DNA from: Beverwykella pulmonaria
Lineage: Eukaryota; Ascomycota; Dothideomycetes; Pleosporales; Melanommataceae
Length of the DNA stretch: 64,000 nt
Direction: 5' to 3'
NCBI GenBank assembly: GCA_001599595.1
Contig: BCHH01000002.1
Coordinates: forward strand, 120,514-184,513
Under the pieces are notes generated by a model. That model saw only the letters and a list, made by a program, of their open reading frames with translations, did no database searches and was not told the origin of the DNA. The stretch's first letter is position 1. Each line of letters begins with the position of its first letter. Below are positions 33,269 through 44,821 of the stretch, piece by piece. Both the position numbers and the translations under genes were made by a program.

Positions 33269-35820
33269 AGGTGATCTAGAATGTCCTGAGGATCCAGCTA
33301 CTCTTTACATGCTCTCATCGCCTCGCACTATAGCCTAGGTGCATCGAAGTGGTGGCACAAACGCACTTCATCGGAGATCCATGTGAGTCAGGTCAAGAGT
33401 AGCTGAAGGTTAGGCTTGTGGGGTTGAAAGGCTGAAAACAGCTCATGCTCAAACGACACGTATCCAACACAGGATTTGAGCAAGTGTCGTGGTATTCCAC
33501 GAATTTATGAGAGACATCTAGTCCATTCCAAGTGGAAAAGCCTAATATTCGTCGATGCTTTTGGTGTAGCCTGGTCCGTGGATAGAGGTGACGGTGGACT
33601 ATGCATACTCAACGAAAGAGGTTGAAAACGTGGAATCAAAGTGCCTCCATATCTGCATCTAGCGTCTTGCAAAGAAGATGCCAGATTGATGAAGAAGGAG
33701 GGGAAGGAGAGGAGGAAGCAAGGTCAAAATGGCGGGGCATTCCCTCTTATCGTGTGCGCTGCTGTCATCCCAGCCTCCTGCACTCAGCCCCGCCACTAAC
33801 ACGTAAACACATCCAAATCGGCACAACCCTTACTCCGACCGACCGTACGACTAATTAGCAGCTCGCAAGTTTGCCTTGCATAGCATGTGTATTCACATGC
33901 TCGATGCTCGTCATAATCATAACAAGATTGTGTTTGAATAGAGCTCTGTGTGGTGCTCAATGCTCAGATGTGAGAACAGACGATCGAATCCCACAACTTC
34001 ACGCTTTATTCATAGGCACTGCATACGCTAGAAGGCGAACTTTGCATTTCTTACGCCTCTCCGCCAGGGTAAGTGGTTTCCTAAGGCCGTGCAAGCAATT
34101 TCTATCATTGGACTGTCGTAAATTAGACGAAAGAATTTATGTATCCTTTTGCAATTTGCGTCAGCCCCATACCCTGTTGCCTCTGAATATTGCTACGTTG
34201 CAGAAATTAAGTGGAGCTGTAGCCCAGGCCTATGCTACCCAGGTAGAATGAAGGGGCGGGATAGTGAGAACCTTGCCAAAGTTCGAAGAAAACTATCCAT
34301 ACGGAGCTGGCCGAATACAGTAATTCAAGAGAATGGATTACCTAGATATATTTTGTTAGTAGGAGCTTAATAAGCGGAATAAATACCACACACTTCAAGA
34401 ATTCCCTCCGTCCAAATGCACATTATCGTCCTCTCTTAACAAGCAAAACCGCCCACTTAAAGGAGCTCCACTTCCCTCCTCATCCACGAAAAGGGCAAGC
34501 TTGCAAAAATTCGGAGCGCGCTCCATACTACGATTGATGATGCCAGCCCTATTCACTGTAAAAAATCTGCTATCAAGAGCCGGTACGTCCCTTTTAGAAT
34601 ACCCAATCGGTGGCGACTCCATGTTTGTTGGAAATTTTCTCCTGTCACTTCACCTTGTGGACTATTATTTGTAGTGTTAAATAGAGTGGTGGGGTATAAC
34701 TTACTTGTTAGTTGGTGCTTTGTAATGATTTCGCAGAGGTAGTGATGGCTGTCCTCGATGCGTAGGGGACAAGTTTGCTTACACGCAGTATTGACTTACA
34801 CCGGGATACACGTAGCATTATAAACCGATTCCAGATGAGTCGCTACTAGAAAAAAAGCTTGTGGAAAGGACACGGTAAGAGTTGAGATAAATATATTTTT
34901 GGTTTGAGAAGCCATCGCCTTACCCTTTGTGTTTAATTGCTTACATTTATTATGCGAAGCTTGCTTCTTCTGTCTTTGAAATTATGCTTCGTAATGCAGG
35001 ATGTTAGGATATCCATCTAATTCACTTTCACGGTCAGCTTCTCTTCCATGATTGATATTACATGGATGATAATCACGATAGATGAAAGACTTGTAGGATG
35101 TGCAAAGTCAGTCGGTCGCTTGATAGAAATTGATGAACTTCTTAAGATACAAGTGATACTGATCGAAGCTTGGCAGGAACAAGACAACATTGGTGTCATC
35201 CAGTGATGAGAGACGAAGAAGAGTGGCTAATTACATCTCAATACCCCCAGAGAGTATAAGAGTATCTGATAGGCTGGATAGTCGGCGGATTGTTACGACG
35301 CTTCAGCTCCAATTCCCCACACAGCAGCAAAATGGGCCAACGTCACTCACTCCAACTCCTTCCTCTGCTCGGCTTCAAGATAATCTTTGCGAAACTTGTG
35401 GTTCGTGAAAGTTTTCTCTTCATTTGTCCGCTCACCATTGTGACCTTCTCCAGCCGAGCGCAAGTGCAACAAAATCCGCCATATTCATAAGATTGCTCCC
35501 AGGTTCCATGATAAGTTTATTTCGTTTGAAGAGCTCACGTAGGGAATCCCAGTGGTTGCGCGTCTACTTAAAGGTAAATGGGGGTGTTCCAGCCTCACCT
35601 ACCAAAGTCAGCATTCACCCAGGTCATCACGAGAAGTAGCTTGCGCGAAATGTACGTAAGGCCCCGAGGTTATCCGCCACCTTCTTTAGCCAACGATAAT
35701 TTTGAACATAGAGTGCTTGGCGACACTTTTTGCAGCTAATGTTTGTTAAGTACGGTTCATAAGTGGGATTTCATTCTGTCGCCCAATGGGTCATATGATG
35801 AGTCACCTCTGTGTTTGCTT
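33269..35820. other. No gene seen; AT-rich accessory DNA
   Basis: Frames up to 126 codons (33871-34251 plus) have no domain and no intron partners. Composition becomes AT-rich towards 34.7-35.8 kb, matching the decayed segments that follow. Confidence 0.45.
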
Positions 35821-36462
35821 TCACTATCTTGGCAGGTTCCTAGCGTGCTTGGTAAGACTGTAGATATTTCATTGGTAGCTCCTTTGCAGAATCAATACAA
35901 TTAACATCAATATACAATCAACTTCGCCACATCACGACACATTCTTCTATATTATATACTCGTTTGAAGACAAAGTATGTATGCTAGTCCTCTCGCTATT
36001 GAGTAGATTGGAGGCTGCGGGACTCGGGCGTATTTGCCACATTTGAAGACCCTCCGGTAGTACTTCATTTCGGTTGTTTGCGAAAACATACACACAGGCC
36101 AAACAACTGCTTTTGAATCAACTTGTGTTATGGTCTTTTTCAATTTGAAATAGTGATGCTCCCTTTCAATCCTCTGTGGAGGTACAAACAACAGCTTGTC
36201 GATAAACGATCGCTCATCATCCTGGGAAATTCAGATGGATCTATTTGCGAGGAAAGTGTCCTTCAATTTGGAAATCTGCTTGTTCCGATATACTACGAGA
36301 CCGGATGAGCCACCCCAAATGATCTGTGTTTGTAATGGTTTTCTGATGGAGACAATGATCAAGTGGAGACTGTGTTGTTCTGGGTCAGATCAAGTCAGAG
36401 CAGCTTATATGCTGTCTGACCAAGATCAACTAGCTACATCTGGTAAAGCCTAAACCGTTACA
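35821..36462. repeat. Left arm of a long inverted repeat
   Basis: The outer block 35821-35915 (starting TCACTATCTTGGCAGGTTCC) is the reverse complement, with about 85 percent identity by eye, of 40857-40949. The inner block 36335-36462 is the reverse complement of 40479-40604, sharing for example CAGATCAAGTCAGAGCAGCT. The central part of the arm is more diverged and longer here (642 bp against 471 bp). The arms enclose 4.0 kb with two genes. They could be terminal repeats of a large DNA element or two inverted copies of another repeat. Confidence 0.75.
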
Positions 36463-36808
36463 GTGTTGTTATAAGGACGACAGCAGTGATGGTGGAGGCA
36501 GTAATGGAGTGGTCGGATTCATTGATCTATTGTACATTCCGGAATCGAGTGAGTCAATCGGCTACATTCATAGAAAGTGAGGGACCGGGAATTGCCTTAC
36601 CATTGCCATAAATGGATGCAGCGGGAGAAACCGGCAAGATGATGAAGGCGAGGGATGTTACTGCGGTGATGTGAGAAAAGTGATATATGCATGGTTTAAT
36701 AAGACGTTGCCGATAGATATTGGCTGGGAAGGAACTTATTGAGCTTTTTTTTTTTGGCTTTCCGCAATGCTTCTCCCCACTTGCTAACATCAATCTGATC
36801 TCGTAGTC

Positions 36809-38059
36809 TCACTTCCTCAATTTCAGCTCTTTCACATGTTGCTCGTACAATCGTTCCAGCGCTCGAACATGCTCCTCAATCTTAGGCTATTTGAGGTCGA
36901 ATTTTTTCTCGAAGAATGCAGGCAGTCGAAATAACGTTAGCCTTCCATCGTTGAGCTCGTGCCGTAGGCTGTACCACAAAAGTCGCGGCTCAAGACCGGC
37001 ATCCCAAAATTTAGGCCAATACTTGGGTTTAAAGAGACCACTATTTGTATTGAAGACCGCAAACCCGAAAGGCCCACTGGCTACCTGCGTCCGAATCAGT
37101 CCTTCAAGGCAAGTGAAGAAGAAATTTCCAGTTCCAAAATTTTCAGCATTTGCGCTTGCTCTTGTAATCTAGTGACAAAGCGCAAAATTTTCTGCCCTCT
37201 CCATGGATGCATATGGCGCGTGGCTCATGGGAGTTTTATGCTTGACGAAAGAGGGAGAATCCAAGTAATGCATGTTGGACATGCGAGGACTAGTCCCGGG
37301 GGATTCTGAAGTTCGCATTTGCTCTTTTTTGAGGAACAGAATGACTGCACGTCTTAGTAACCTTAATCCGTGCCATAGTGGTAGAGGTAGGAGAAAATCA
37401 TCTGTCTTAAATCGCCGTCTTGGAATATCGTCTAGAGTCGCCATTGACTGGTTGCTAACCTCGATAAAGTTGTTCTGTATAACCTAGGTGGTTGTACGCC
37501 AATTTGTGTGCTCCAGGTCTCGACTACATAGATATGCCCATATTCCTGACTCCATGTCAAGGCCAAGATCAATCGCATCGACAGTCCAGATGGGAGGCAA
37601 CCCTCCGCTCCCGAGAGTTAGGAGAACAACTTGGTAAGCAACAGACGCGTCGAATGATCTCAGAATGCCCTGTACCTCTGCGCGTGTTATTATGTGTGTG
37701 GGGTCGGTTGCGCTGCCGGATGCACTAGGCGAGGCGTCTCGATATCGATATGGGAGACTTGGGTGACTATTGCCGTGGTACCGTATGATCCATAGATCCT
37801 CGACCAGTGGTGGAGTGAAGATCCGGGCGTTGCCTGATAGATGGTCCCAGAACGATTGATAGTTCCCCCATACCGCTTTTGACGGCGGCCGGACGTATTC
37901 GAGGTACTCCAGATACGATGCGAAATCTAGCGGTTCCGGTGGTGTTACTAGTTTTTGTAGTGCGATTGATTTAGACAGTCTTTTCCGAGGACAGACAAGA
38001 TTTGTTTCCGAATTGACACATAAATGATTTATTTGACGAGGGCTGAAAGACCTGCTCAC
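36809..38059 (-). pseudogene. Nonsense-riddled reading frame of about 417 codons
   Basis: A single minus-strand frame can be followed from 38059 to the TGA at 36809 with no frameshift. It is interrupted only by three TAG codons: at about 37484, 37169 and 36890. The text between them is protein-like throughout, e.g. PPEPLDFASYLEYLEYVRPP, VWGNYQSFWDHLSGNARIF, IWTVDAIDLGLDMESGIWAY, FLLPLPLWHGLRLLRRAV and FWDAGLEPRLLWYSLRHEL. I recognise no family. No ATG opens the frame; at 38059 it begins right at a GTGAGC that looks like an intron donor, so the first exon may lie upstream or be lost. Three nonsense points without indels fit RIP-type C-to-T change. It is divergent from the DUF7730 gene inside the same inverted repeat. 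Confidence 0.7.
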
Positions 38060-38642
38060 CGACTAGGTATTTCTTCCATAGTTTCTAAGCTCCATACATT
38101 TTAGGTCTAAGGTACCATCATGTTCCTTAGGTATCTGAAAGTCTTGACTAAACTTACGGCTGATCGAGGCATCGATTACAACGGTGTTGCCAGGGTATTC
38201 TTATACGAGCAACGCATTGAATCAAAGCTAGAGCCTTCCAATGTGGCGCACGAGTTTGGTATACCTGTAATAGCCCGAGCTTTCATTGAGTTATGATCAA
38301 TGACGACGAAGATGATATTGAGGGTGTAGGGTGGATGTGTGCTAGTATGGGAAAGAGGTCAGAGTTCACGCGCTAGTCGCGGCTGACATAATCCGTCTCT
38401 GATTTTCTCCCATCCACGGCTCACTCCCGTTGACCTCTTTTCACCTTCTACACAACGACATCCATAATCGGCAACACCGAGAACTCAAAGCACCGCTATA
38501 CGCTTCTGCGCAAAGGATTGTTCACATGTAAGGAGCGTTTGATCGGCATCTATTTATCCGGACACATCATCATCGCTGTAGCCTATGCATTTATGTATTC
38601 GGCGCGAACAAATACTTCTCGCACTTTTTTGACTACATCGTC

Positions 38643-40381
38643 ATGACCTGGCTTTCGAACACATGGGGTTCTCTTAAATTGACGGTCAGAGAGTGGAAAC
38701 GGAACTTCAAAAAGTGGTTTCACAAGGGTGGCAATCTGCAGACAATTGTTGCAATTATCTTCTTAGGTCCACCGGCTCTTGCCTATTACTTTGTTACATG
38801 GACGATTTGGCCGGTATGTTGGGTCACGAATTGGATCGCGGAGCAGGTCACGAAGTGGTATGATAAAAACTTTGTGCAGCCACCAAGGGATTTGTTGAAG
38901 CCAAAAGAAGTAGACCGGAGGAGAGAGTCTAGAAGGCTGCGAAATGCAGTGAAGGCTCTGCCATCTGTTAGACCACGAGCTTTGACCCTGGACTCAAGAA
39001 GCCCTCCATGCTCGTTGGAACCTGGAACATCAGTATTACTTTCGACGCCGGAAAAGCAGAATAGGACTAAATGTAAGAAGGCGCAGCCCTGTCTTGAGAC
39101 CAGCCCATTCAAACAAACGACAATCGTCCAATTTGGAGCGTGCGATTTGTATCGGCTACCGTATGAGCTCCGGCAAAAGATCTGGATGTACGCGATCGGC
39201 GGAAATCATATCCACATTGTCAGGAGAAAAGGACGGTTGGGAAACGTTTATTGCCCAGTCGAGAATCCCACCGAGCCAAACTTCAGAGACATATGTTGTA
39301 TGTCAAGAGACCAGGACGGATTTTACGTGCCTACCTCATGGCCCAGAGATACTAAGCCTCTCGGCTTAATGTTGTCCTGCCGTCAAATGTATGCAAACCA
39401 TTCTCGAAACAATATCGCTACTGACCATGTATCAGCTATTTAGAAAGTATCGACTTTCTTTACTCTCAAAATACGTTCTCATTTGACGATGTTGAAGTTG
39501 TTCCCATCTTCATCAAGAACCTTCTGCCACACCGCGAAAAGCTTATCTCGTCTGTTCACATCGCATTTAATTTCAGCAATCCCCACTTCCGGAAGATTTC
39601 ATCATGGACTACAGCCGCTCATCCCACAAATAATAACCTGATCTCTTGGAGAATATGCTGCGCTGTTCTTGACAGCCTTCCGAATCTCAACTCACTTGTA
39701 GCAACATCGCTTATATTAGGTGCTCGCGAGCCCAGATTCCTGCCCATCTTTTCCCAAGAAGTTTTACAGATCTTGAACAATGTTACTGTTGACGGTACCT
39801 TTACTGTTACGTGGCCTAAGAGCCTGGGACGCGCAGCTGGATATTGGTGGACAAGCAACAATCAGGTACCTGAGAATCTACGGTTCGAAATGATACGGCT
39901 ATCCAATCAACATATGGACCTCCTCGGATTCTTGACTCCTTTCAATGTACAGTGCTTGCACTGCTCAGAGTATAACATCATCCGGAAAGCAACAAGGGGC
40001 TCCGCGGAAGCAATTGTGACAAGTCAAGAATTTGTAACGGATAACAATGAAATCACGTACGGTGCTTCTCAGGTCACTCGTTATTGGACGTTCCACACCT
40101 TTTGCGGAGGCTGGATCGAGTTTCAGTACGACTGGACCGAGCAGAAATGGAGTGTCACGCAAGGTGCTAAGAAGATTGGGGAGGAGGAAGCACAAGCGCA
40201 TCTGGCTGAGTACCCAAACAGGTACCCGGAGCTTGTAATCTCGCATGAGCGGTTACAGGGGTTGTCGGTTCACCACAGTTCCCCGAGACACTATCACTAC
40301 TATTCATCGGGCAGGTCAATAGATATTCCTACGAGAGATGCTTTCTATAGGAATGTGGGATGGTTGAGCCAGCTGCAATAA
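38643..40381 (+). CDS. DUF7730 protein with Saf4/CWC16-like C-terminal domain
   Basis: Exons 38643-39388 and 39436-40381 join over a 47-nt GT-AG intron into 563 residues. A hydrophobic N-terminal segment (VAIIFLGPPALAYYFVTWTI) suggests a membrane anchor. The F-box-like fungal DUF7730 part runs about 165-390: YRLPYELRQKIWMYAIGG, IHIVRRKGRLG, and across the intron LSCRQIYLESIDFLYSQNTF. From about 415 the sequence changes character and resembles the CWC16/Yju2/Saf4 (CCDC130) splicing family: NLRFEM, PFNVQCLHCSEYNIIRKATR, then FHTFCGGWIEFQYDW and KWSVTQGAKKIGEEE. One CxxC pair (CLHC) is kept, while the second pair is reduced to a single Cys before GGW. A 15-residue insertion splits RFEM from PFNV. 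This is either a gene fusion or a run-on into a decayed Saf4 copy. The gene lies between the arms of an inverted repeat. Confidence 0.72.
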
Positions 40382-40478
40382 GTTCTTTGGTGGATGCTAT
40401 AACCTCAAAGCGTTCAGTGGCTCTTACACTAACTCGAATTTCACAATTATTACTCCATCTCCTTGTTCTACATATAAT

Positions 40479-40949
40479 GTAACGGTTTAAGCTTGTCTAG
40501 ATGTAGTTAGGTGATCTTGGTCGGACAGCTTATAAGCTGCTCTGACTTGATCTGTCCCAGAACAACGCAGTCTCCTTATGATTATTGTCCCCATCTGAAA
40601 ACCCTTGCATATAACCATCTCGGTTTCTCAGTACTACCCAAGGCGGAAACAGAAAATTATTGGTTTGTTGCTCAAACGCATGGAAGTCAACACGAATTGA
40701 GATAAATGAGCAAGTTTGGCGGCAGAAAATGTTTCCAGAGCCTCTTTTTCTTGCTCTGGTCTTCATTTCTTTTCTCACTGAGACGTCATCCCCGAGGATC
40801 TATCGTCCAGGTTATGACATATTAGCTGGCCTTAATGCCACACGCAGGAGTAGATTGTATTGATGTTAAGTATACTGATTCTATCGAGGAGCTACCGAAG
40901 AAATATCTATAGTCTTGCCAAGCACGCTAGGAACCTGCCAAGATAGTGA
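40479..40949. repeat. Right arm of the long inverted repeat
   Basis: Inverted partner of 35821-36462. The outer block 40857-40949 ends within a few bases of where RRN6-like sequence begins. The inner block 40479-40604 starts about 100 bp after the stop of the DUF7730 gene. The short minus frame 40530-40778 lies wholly in the arm and has no open counterpart of the same reading in the left arm. Confidence 0.75.
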
Positions 40950-43086
40950 GCAACTTAGTCACTCTGTAGGAGATGGCTGGGCGCGTATTCTGTGGTGTGG
41001 TGATGCCAACACGATTGTCGTAGCCAATCGCAGGCGCATTTGTGTGTTCAACGTTAAAGGAGGCCTCACGCCACTCAAGTCGCCCAACATAATACCGGCG
41101 CGCTCAGCGGACTGGATTTTGGATGTGGAGCAGCATCCCAGTAATAAGAACCACTTTACGTCCTTACTTCGACCCGACTTTACCTGGTGGAGGTGATCTG
41201 TCCGAGCAATGATCCTGATTTCGCCTCGGTGTTAGCTGGGGCGGCTGTCAGACTGTCATGGACTCACTTTTGAGGGATGGAAGATGTTACGCTTCAGCTT
41301 TGTGTTCACACATTTTTGGACGAAGGTAAGTCTCCCTACTGCTGATGCGTGTGACTCCGGCTTAACAATGTAGAATGCGTTGTCCTCGTTCGCTCACGCC
41401 TGAACTACCTTGTCACGTTGTATCGCATTGAGGAGTCAAAACTAACCAATGCCTCACAATGGCTTACATCCGACCCGACAACACTCAGTGTGGAGGGCCT
41501 TCGAGGACTTGCCAAATATCATCGCATCGCGCAATTGCACCAAGATAATCTTAGATACAAGGTAAATGGTCTTGGGGATATTGGAAGAGGTCGCATTTAT
41601 CAGGATCACGACATCTGGTCCTACTAGTTAACAGCGGTGTTGTCAGACCTCACATGCATCAAATCATACTGTCCAGCACGCCCATGAATAGCCGCAATAC
41701 TTTGCCAATCGAGCTCACTTCTTAGTCCAGGGCAGCCAAGCGACAATCCTGCCATCTTAAACTCTAGAAGAGCGACTTGGGAGCAGGTGAGGACTTTGTA
41801 GTGCCAGATGGCTTAGCAGGTATAAAGCACCCTTGTCTAAAGCGCCCGTATTAGCCTCCGAAGCCGATCGAACGCCTGCATTTTGGATTAGCACAGTATG
41901 TGCCTGATTTTCGCTCTCTCTATAAAGCGTTACACGAAACTGCCACGCTCTCGACTTCCTTGGGTATCGAGAGCGCTGAGTCCGTGGACGTGTCCGTGGT
42001 AATCCAAGAGGCGGAAAGATTGTTTTCAGAACATAGTGTTCATGTGGACCCTCCGTTAGGTACATTGTATGTCTAAATGTTGTTGCAGGTTTGTTCCTGT
42101 CTAAAAAAAATCAGGTTGGAATTTGCTAGCATGAGAATCACTGTCTCTAGAGTCGATGAAAGCTCAACCAAATTACTCGAATCCTATAGTGATGAGCAAC
42201 CACAGCAGGCACTAGCAATTCAGAGCATTGCAGCGGGACATGTTCTTGGCCTGACTCACCGTGCTTCGCCATACTCTGCGAACATCGCGTCTCTATAAGA
42301 TAACATCCTTCATAACTGGATCGCGCCTTTGCCGAACGGTATCCCTGTTCGTGTCCGTCAGAGCCAAGACCGGCTTGCGCCCCGTATAGCTGCTGAAATC
42401 CTACTCGCCACATCCAGGATACGTCGAATTGAGGGTCCTCAACAGCAGCAACTTGGCTCGCAGCCTGGTTCCAGCCAAGATACCAGGGCTACCATTTTGA
42501 GACCGACTTCTCAAGTGCCGCTCTCCGATTTTCCGCAGTCTCAGAGTTCATCGTCCTTGCCTAGCGTTGGGTATAGCCCTAGGTATGCGTTCACCAGTGA
42601 CAATCCTCTAGGCCGGCTAAGCAAGCACCTACGAATTGAACAACCCTAGACAGAGCCAATTTCCACTAGCATATCCAAGCTCCTGTCACACTGGGAGCTT
42701 GGCACGGATCCAAAATACTACAGCCGGGAAGTCACTGAGGGTCTACAGGAAGATACAGAAGGCGACGAAGCAAGTCGAGAGAATCGCGATAAAGTCAAGA
42801 GGAAGAAGGAAAGATGAGAGAGGAAACAGAAAAAACAGATGAGTGGTTCAAACCAGCAGCAGCAGTTAGCCAGCCGCAGACGCTGAGGAGTTCCCCAGGG
42901 CCGCTCTTTGGTATAGGCGTTGGCCTTGGTATGAGCAGTCAGTTACTGGCGACCAGCCAGAGCCAGAGTCAAGTCTTTGGGGGATTGGGCGGATTGGGTG
43001 TGCAAAGTCAGGTCGAGCCTGGCAAACATGGAGGTAGACCGACGCTCAAGAAGAAGAAAGGAAAGAAGAGAATTGGTGGGTTCTAA
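40950..43086 (+). pseudogene. RRN6: Decayed RRN6 (RNA polymerase I initiation factor), C-terminal part
   Basis: Pieces follow the order of fungal Rrn6, a core-factor subunit that recruits Pol I to rDNA promoters. GDGWARILWCGDANTIVVANRRR and ARSADWILDVEQHPSNKNHF (40972-41150) match the beta-propeller part. A frameshift near 41150-41165 is followed by VEVICPSNDPDFASVLAGA, a TGA near 41270, an apparent intron (41325-41373), then VLVRSRLNYLVTLYRIEES to a TAG at 41627. After a more decayed gap, IPVRVRQSQDRLAPRIAAEIL (42340-42410) and a final frame 42814-43086 ending SQVEPGKHGGRP, a lysine-rich run and GF are typical of the Rrn6 C-terminus. The N-terminal part is missing, cut where the inverted-repeat arm ends. 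RRN6 is needed for growth, so an intact copy must exist elsewhere. Confidence 0.75.
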
Positions 43087-43880
43087 GCCCCGCAATACGT
43101 ATGAATAATATTCTGTGCTGGATCTTCTCTCTTGACTAGGTGTGAAGAAAAAGTGAACGTGCTTTCGTGGTGCTTGTCCACTTTCGAGATCGGGACAGCC
43201 TGCATTCTCCCGTCTTTCCTGGCCATGTTTCCCACGTTAGAATTTAGCCTGCCTTCGCCTCCGGACAATGGGATGGTGGAGATGATAACAGCGATAGCAA
43301 TGTTGCCTTTGAGTGCCAGGGCTGAGAGGGCGTGCAATTTTGGAAGCAAGAGGGCTGGATCGATAAGCGAAGCTAGGATTAGACGACTTGCTAAGAGGGG
43401 TTGTGGAAGGAGGTTTGGGTAATGCGTTGTACGGCTGTTGTTTAAGGTGATTGTTTCATAGACTTGTGACGAGTGTTCGCAAACGAAGGTTGCAATGATG
43501 GCGATTGTCGGGCGGGGCTGCGTGGTCGCACCACCGAAGTACTTTGAAATATATGGACGGACTGGTGAGAGTTGTCCAATTGAATGGCTGGAGAGCTAAA
43601 TGACGAGAAAAAAAAAATTCAGTGTTATATGAGCTTCCTTCGGTGCCAAAAAGTCTTCAGTTTACAATGCCTTAAACTGGAATTTGATACTGCCTCGGCT
43701 TCACCAGTGTTTGAATACTGATATTATCCTTCCCTAACATACTCTCTCCCACGTCGTCGACCACGTGGAACCTCCACGCCCACCCCGAAAGGCGCAATCC
43801 AGAAAATTTTCCACTCCAGATGCCGCCTCTGGAAACGCAAAACCAGGTACATTCGTCACTCGACGTGCAAAGCCTACATT
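43087..43880. other. Intergenic; one unexplained minus frame
   Basis: A minus frame stays open from about 43430 to 43083 and reads plausibly (SALALKGNIAIAVIISTIPL), but it has no ATG at its beginning and no recognised family; it could be an exon remnant. Nothing else is supported. Confidence 0.3.
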
Positions 43881-44117
43881 TTAATCCATAAACACAAGGT
43901 CGGAAAAGCCCGGCGCTCCGGGCGCTAAATTTGGCAACATAGACAGGGGCACCTTGACTGGGTGTACGTTGTGTGCCATATTTTCAGCCCTACTCTCTTC
44001 TCTCCGACGCGCGTAAATTCTCCGGCCGTTGAAGTAGGCACCTAGAGCGTGCCCGAGATTAAAGGTTGTGAGCGCTGTGCCCGTGATGATTAGGGCGACG
44101 CTGGATGGGCTGAGCAT
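43881..44117 (-). CDS. Small membrane protein, 78 residues
   Basis: A single ATG-started frame: an N-terminal hydrophobic span (SVALIITGTALTTFNLGHALGAYF), a basic stretch (NGRRIYARRREESR), then a short polar tail. The layout (one span followed by positive charges) fits a single-pass protein of the mitochondrial or ER membrane. I recognise no family. A TATA-poor but T-rich region lies upstream. It is small, so chance cannot be excluded, although the opposite strand has no competing frame. Confidence 0.5.
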   Translation of the reverse strand: MLSPSSVALIITGTALTTFNLGHALGAYFNGRRIYARRREESRAENMAHNVHPVKVPLSMLPNLAPGAPGFSDLVFMD

Positions 44118-44821
44118 GGTGAATGGCTTGTGGAAGAGTTGGTGGGGTTAGGTGGAGTATGAACTTTGAGCTCGAACTTTATCAGGAAGGGAGGGTAATA
44201 TTTGGGGGAGTGGACGGGAACTAGCGTAGTACCGTTTGTCTAAGTAGGATTAGAGCGATTGTGGGCGCGAAAGGCGTATGATGTATGTCGTTCATGGATT
44301 GTTAGATGAGATGCAGGACTAACAGACCAGCTTTACACATTTTGCCTGAGAAGAAGCGCCTTCAAAAAGGTAATAGCCCATGTACGCGATGACCTTGTGG
44401 AAAATTGCCGCGATTGGGCCATCGAATGGAACTCCCTGAATTAACATGAACATCATTTTTGTGCATTTACATGCGCGAGCACATCTAGGACGACGCACCG
44501 TTTCTCGTGATTGTGACCATTTGATACGAACACGCTGAGAGAGAAGGCGAGGTGTTGCGTGACAGACAGTCTTGACATGCGGTCTTCGATTGTTGTGAAC
44601 ACTGGACCATTTGTAATGTTGGAACAGCTCGCAAGGATATTAAGTTTTGTCATACGAGACGCGATTGCTGTGATAATATTGACAAGTGTATTAAGGATCA
44701 TTCTATCTATATCTATCCAAGAGAAAAGAGGGAGGTGGATATGGATATGGCGCATAGATCAATCGATTGGTGTACACACAACGTGCTACTCATACCGTTG
44801 CTCACCTCCCCTGCCATTAAT
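44118..44821. other. 3' flank of the MFS gene; no gene seen
   Basis: Frames at 44453-44755 (minus) and 44559-44930 (plus) overlap in antisense and have no domain. Confidence 0.4.
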
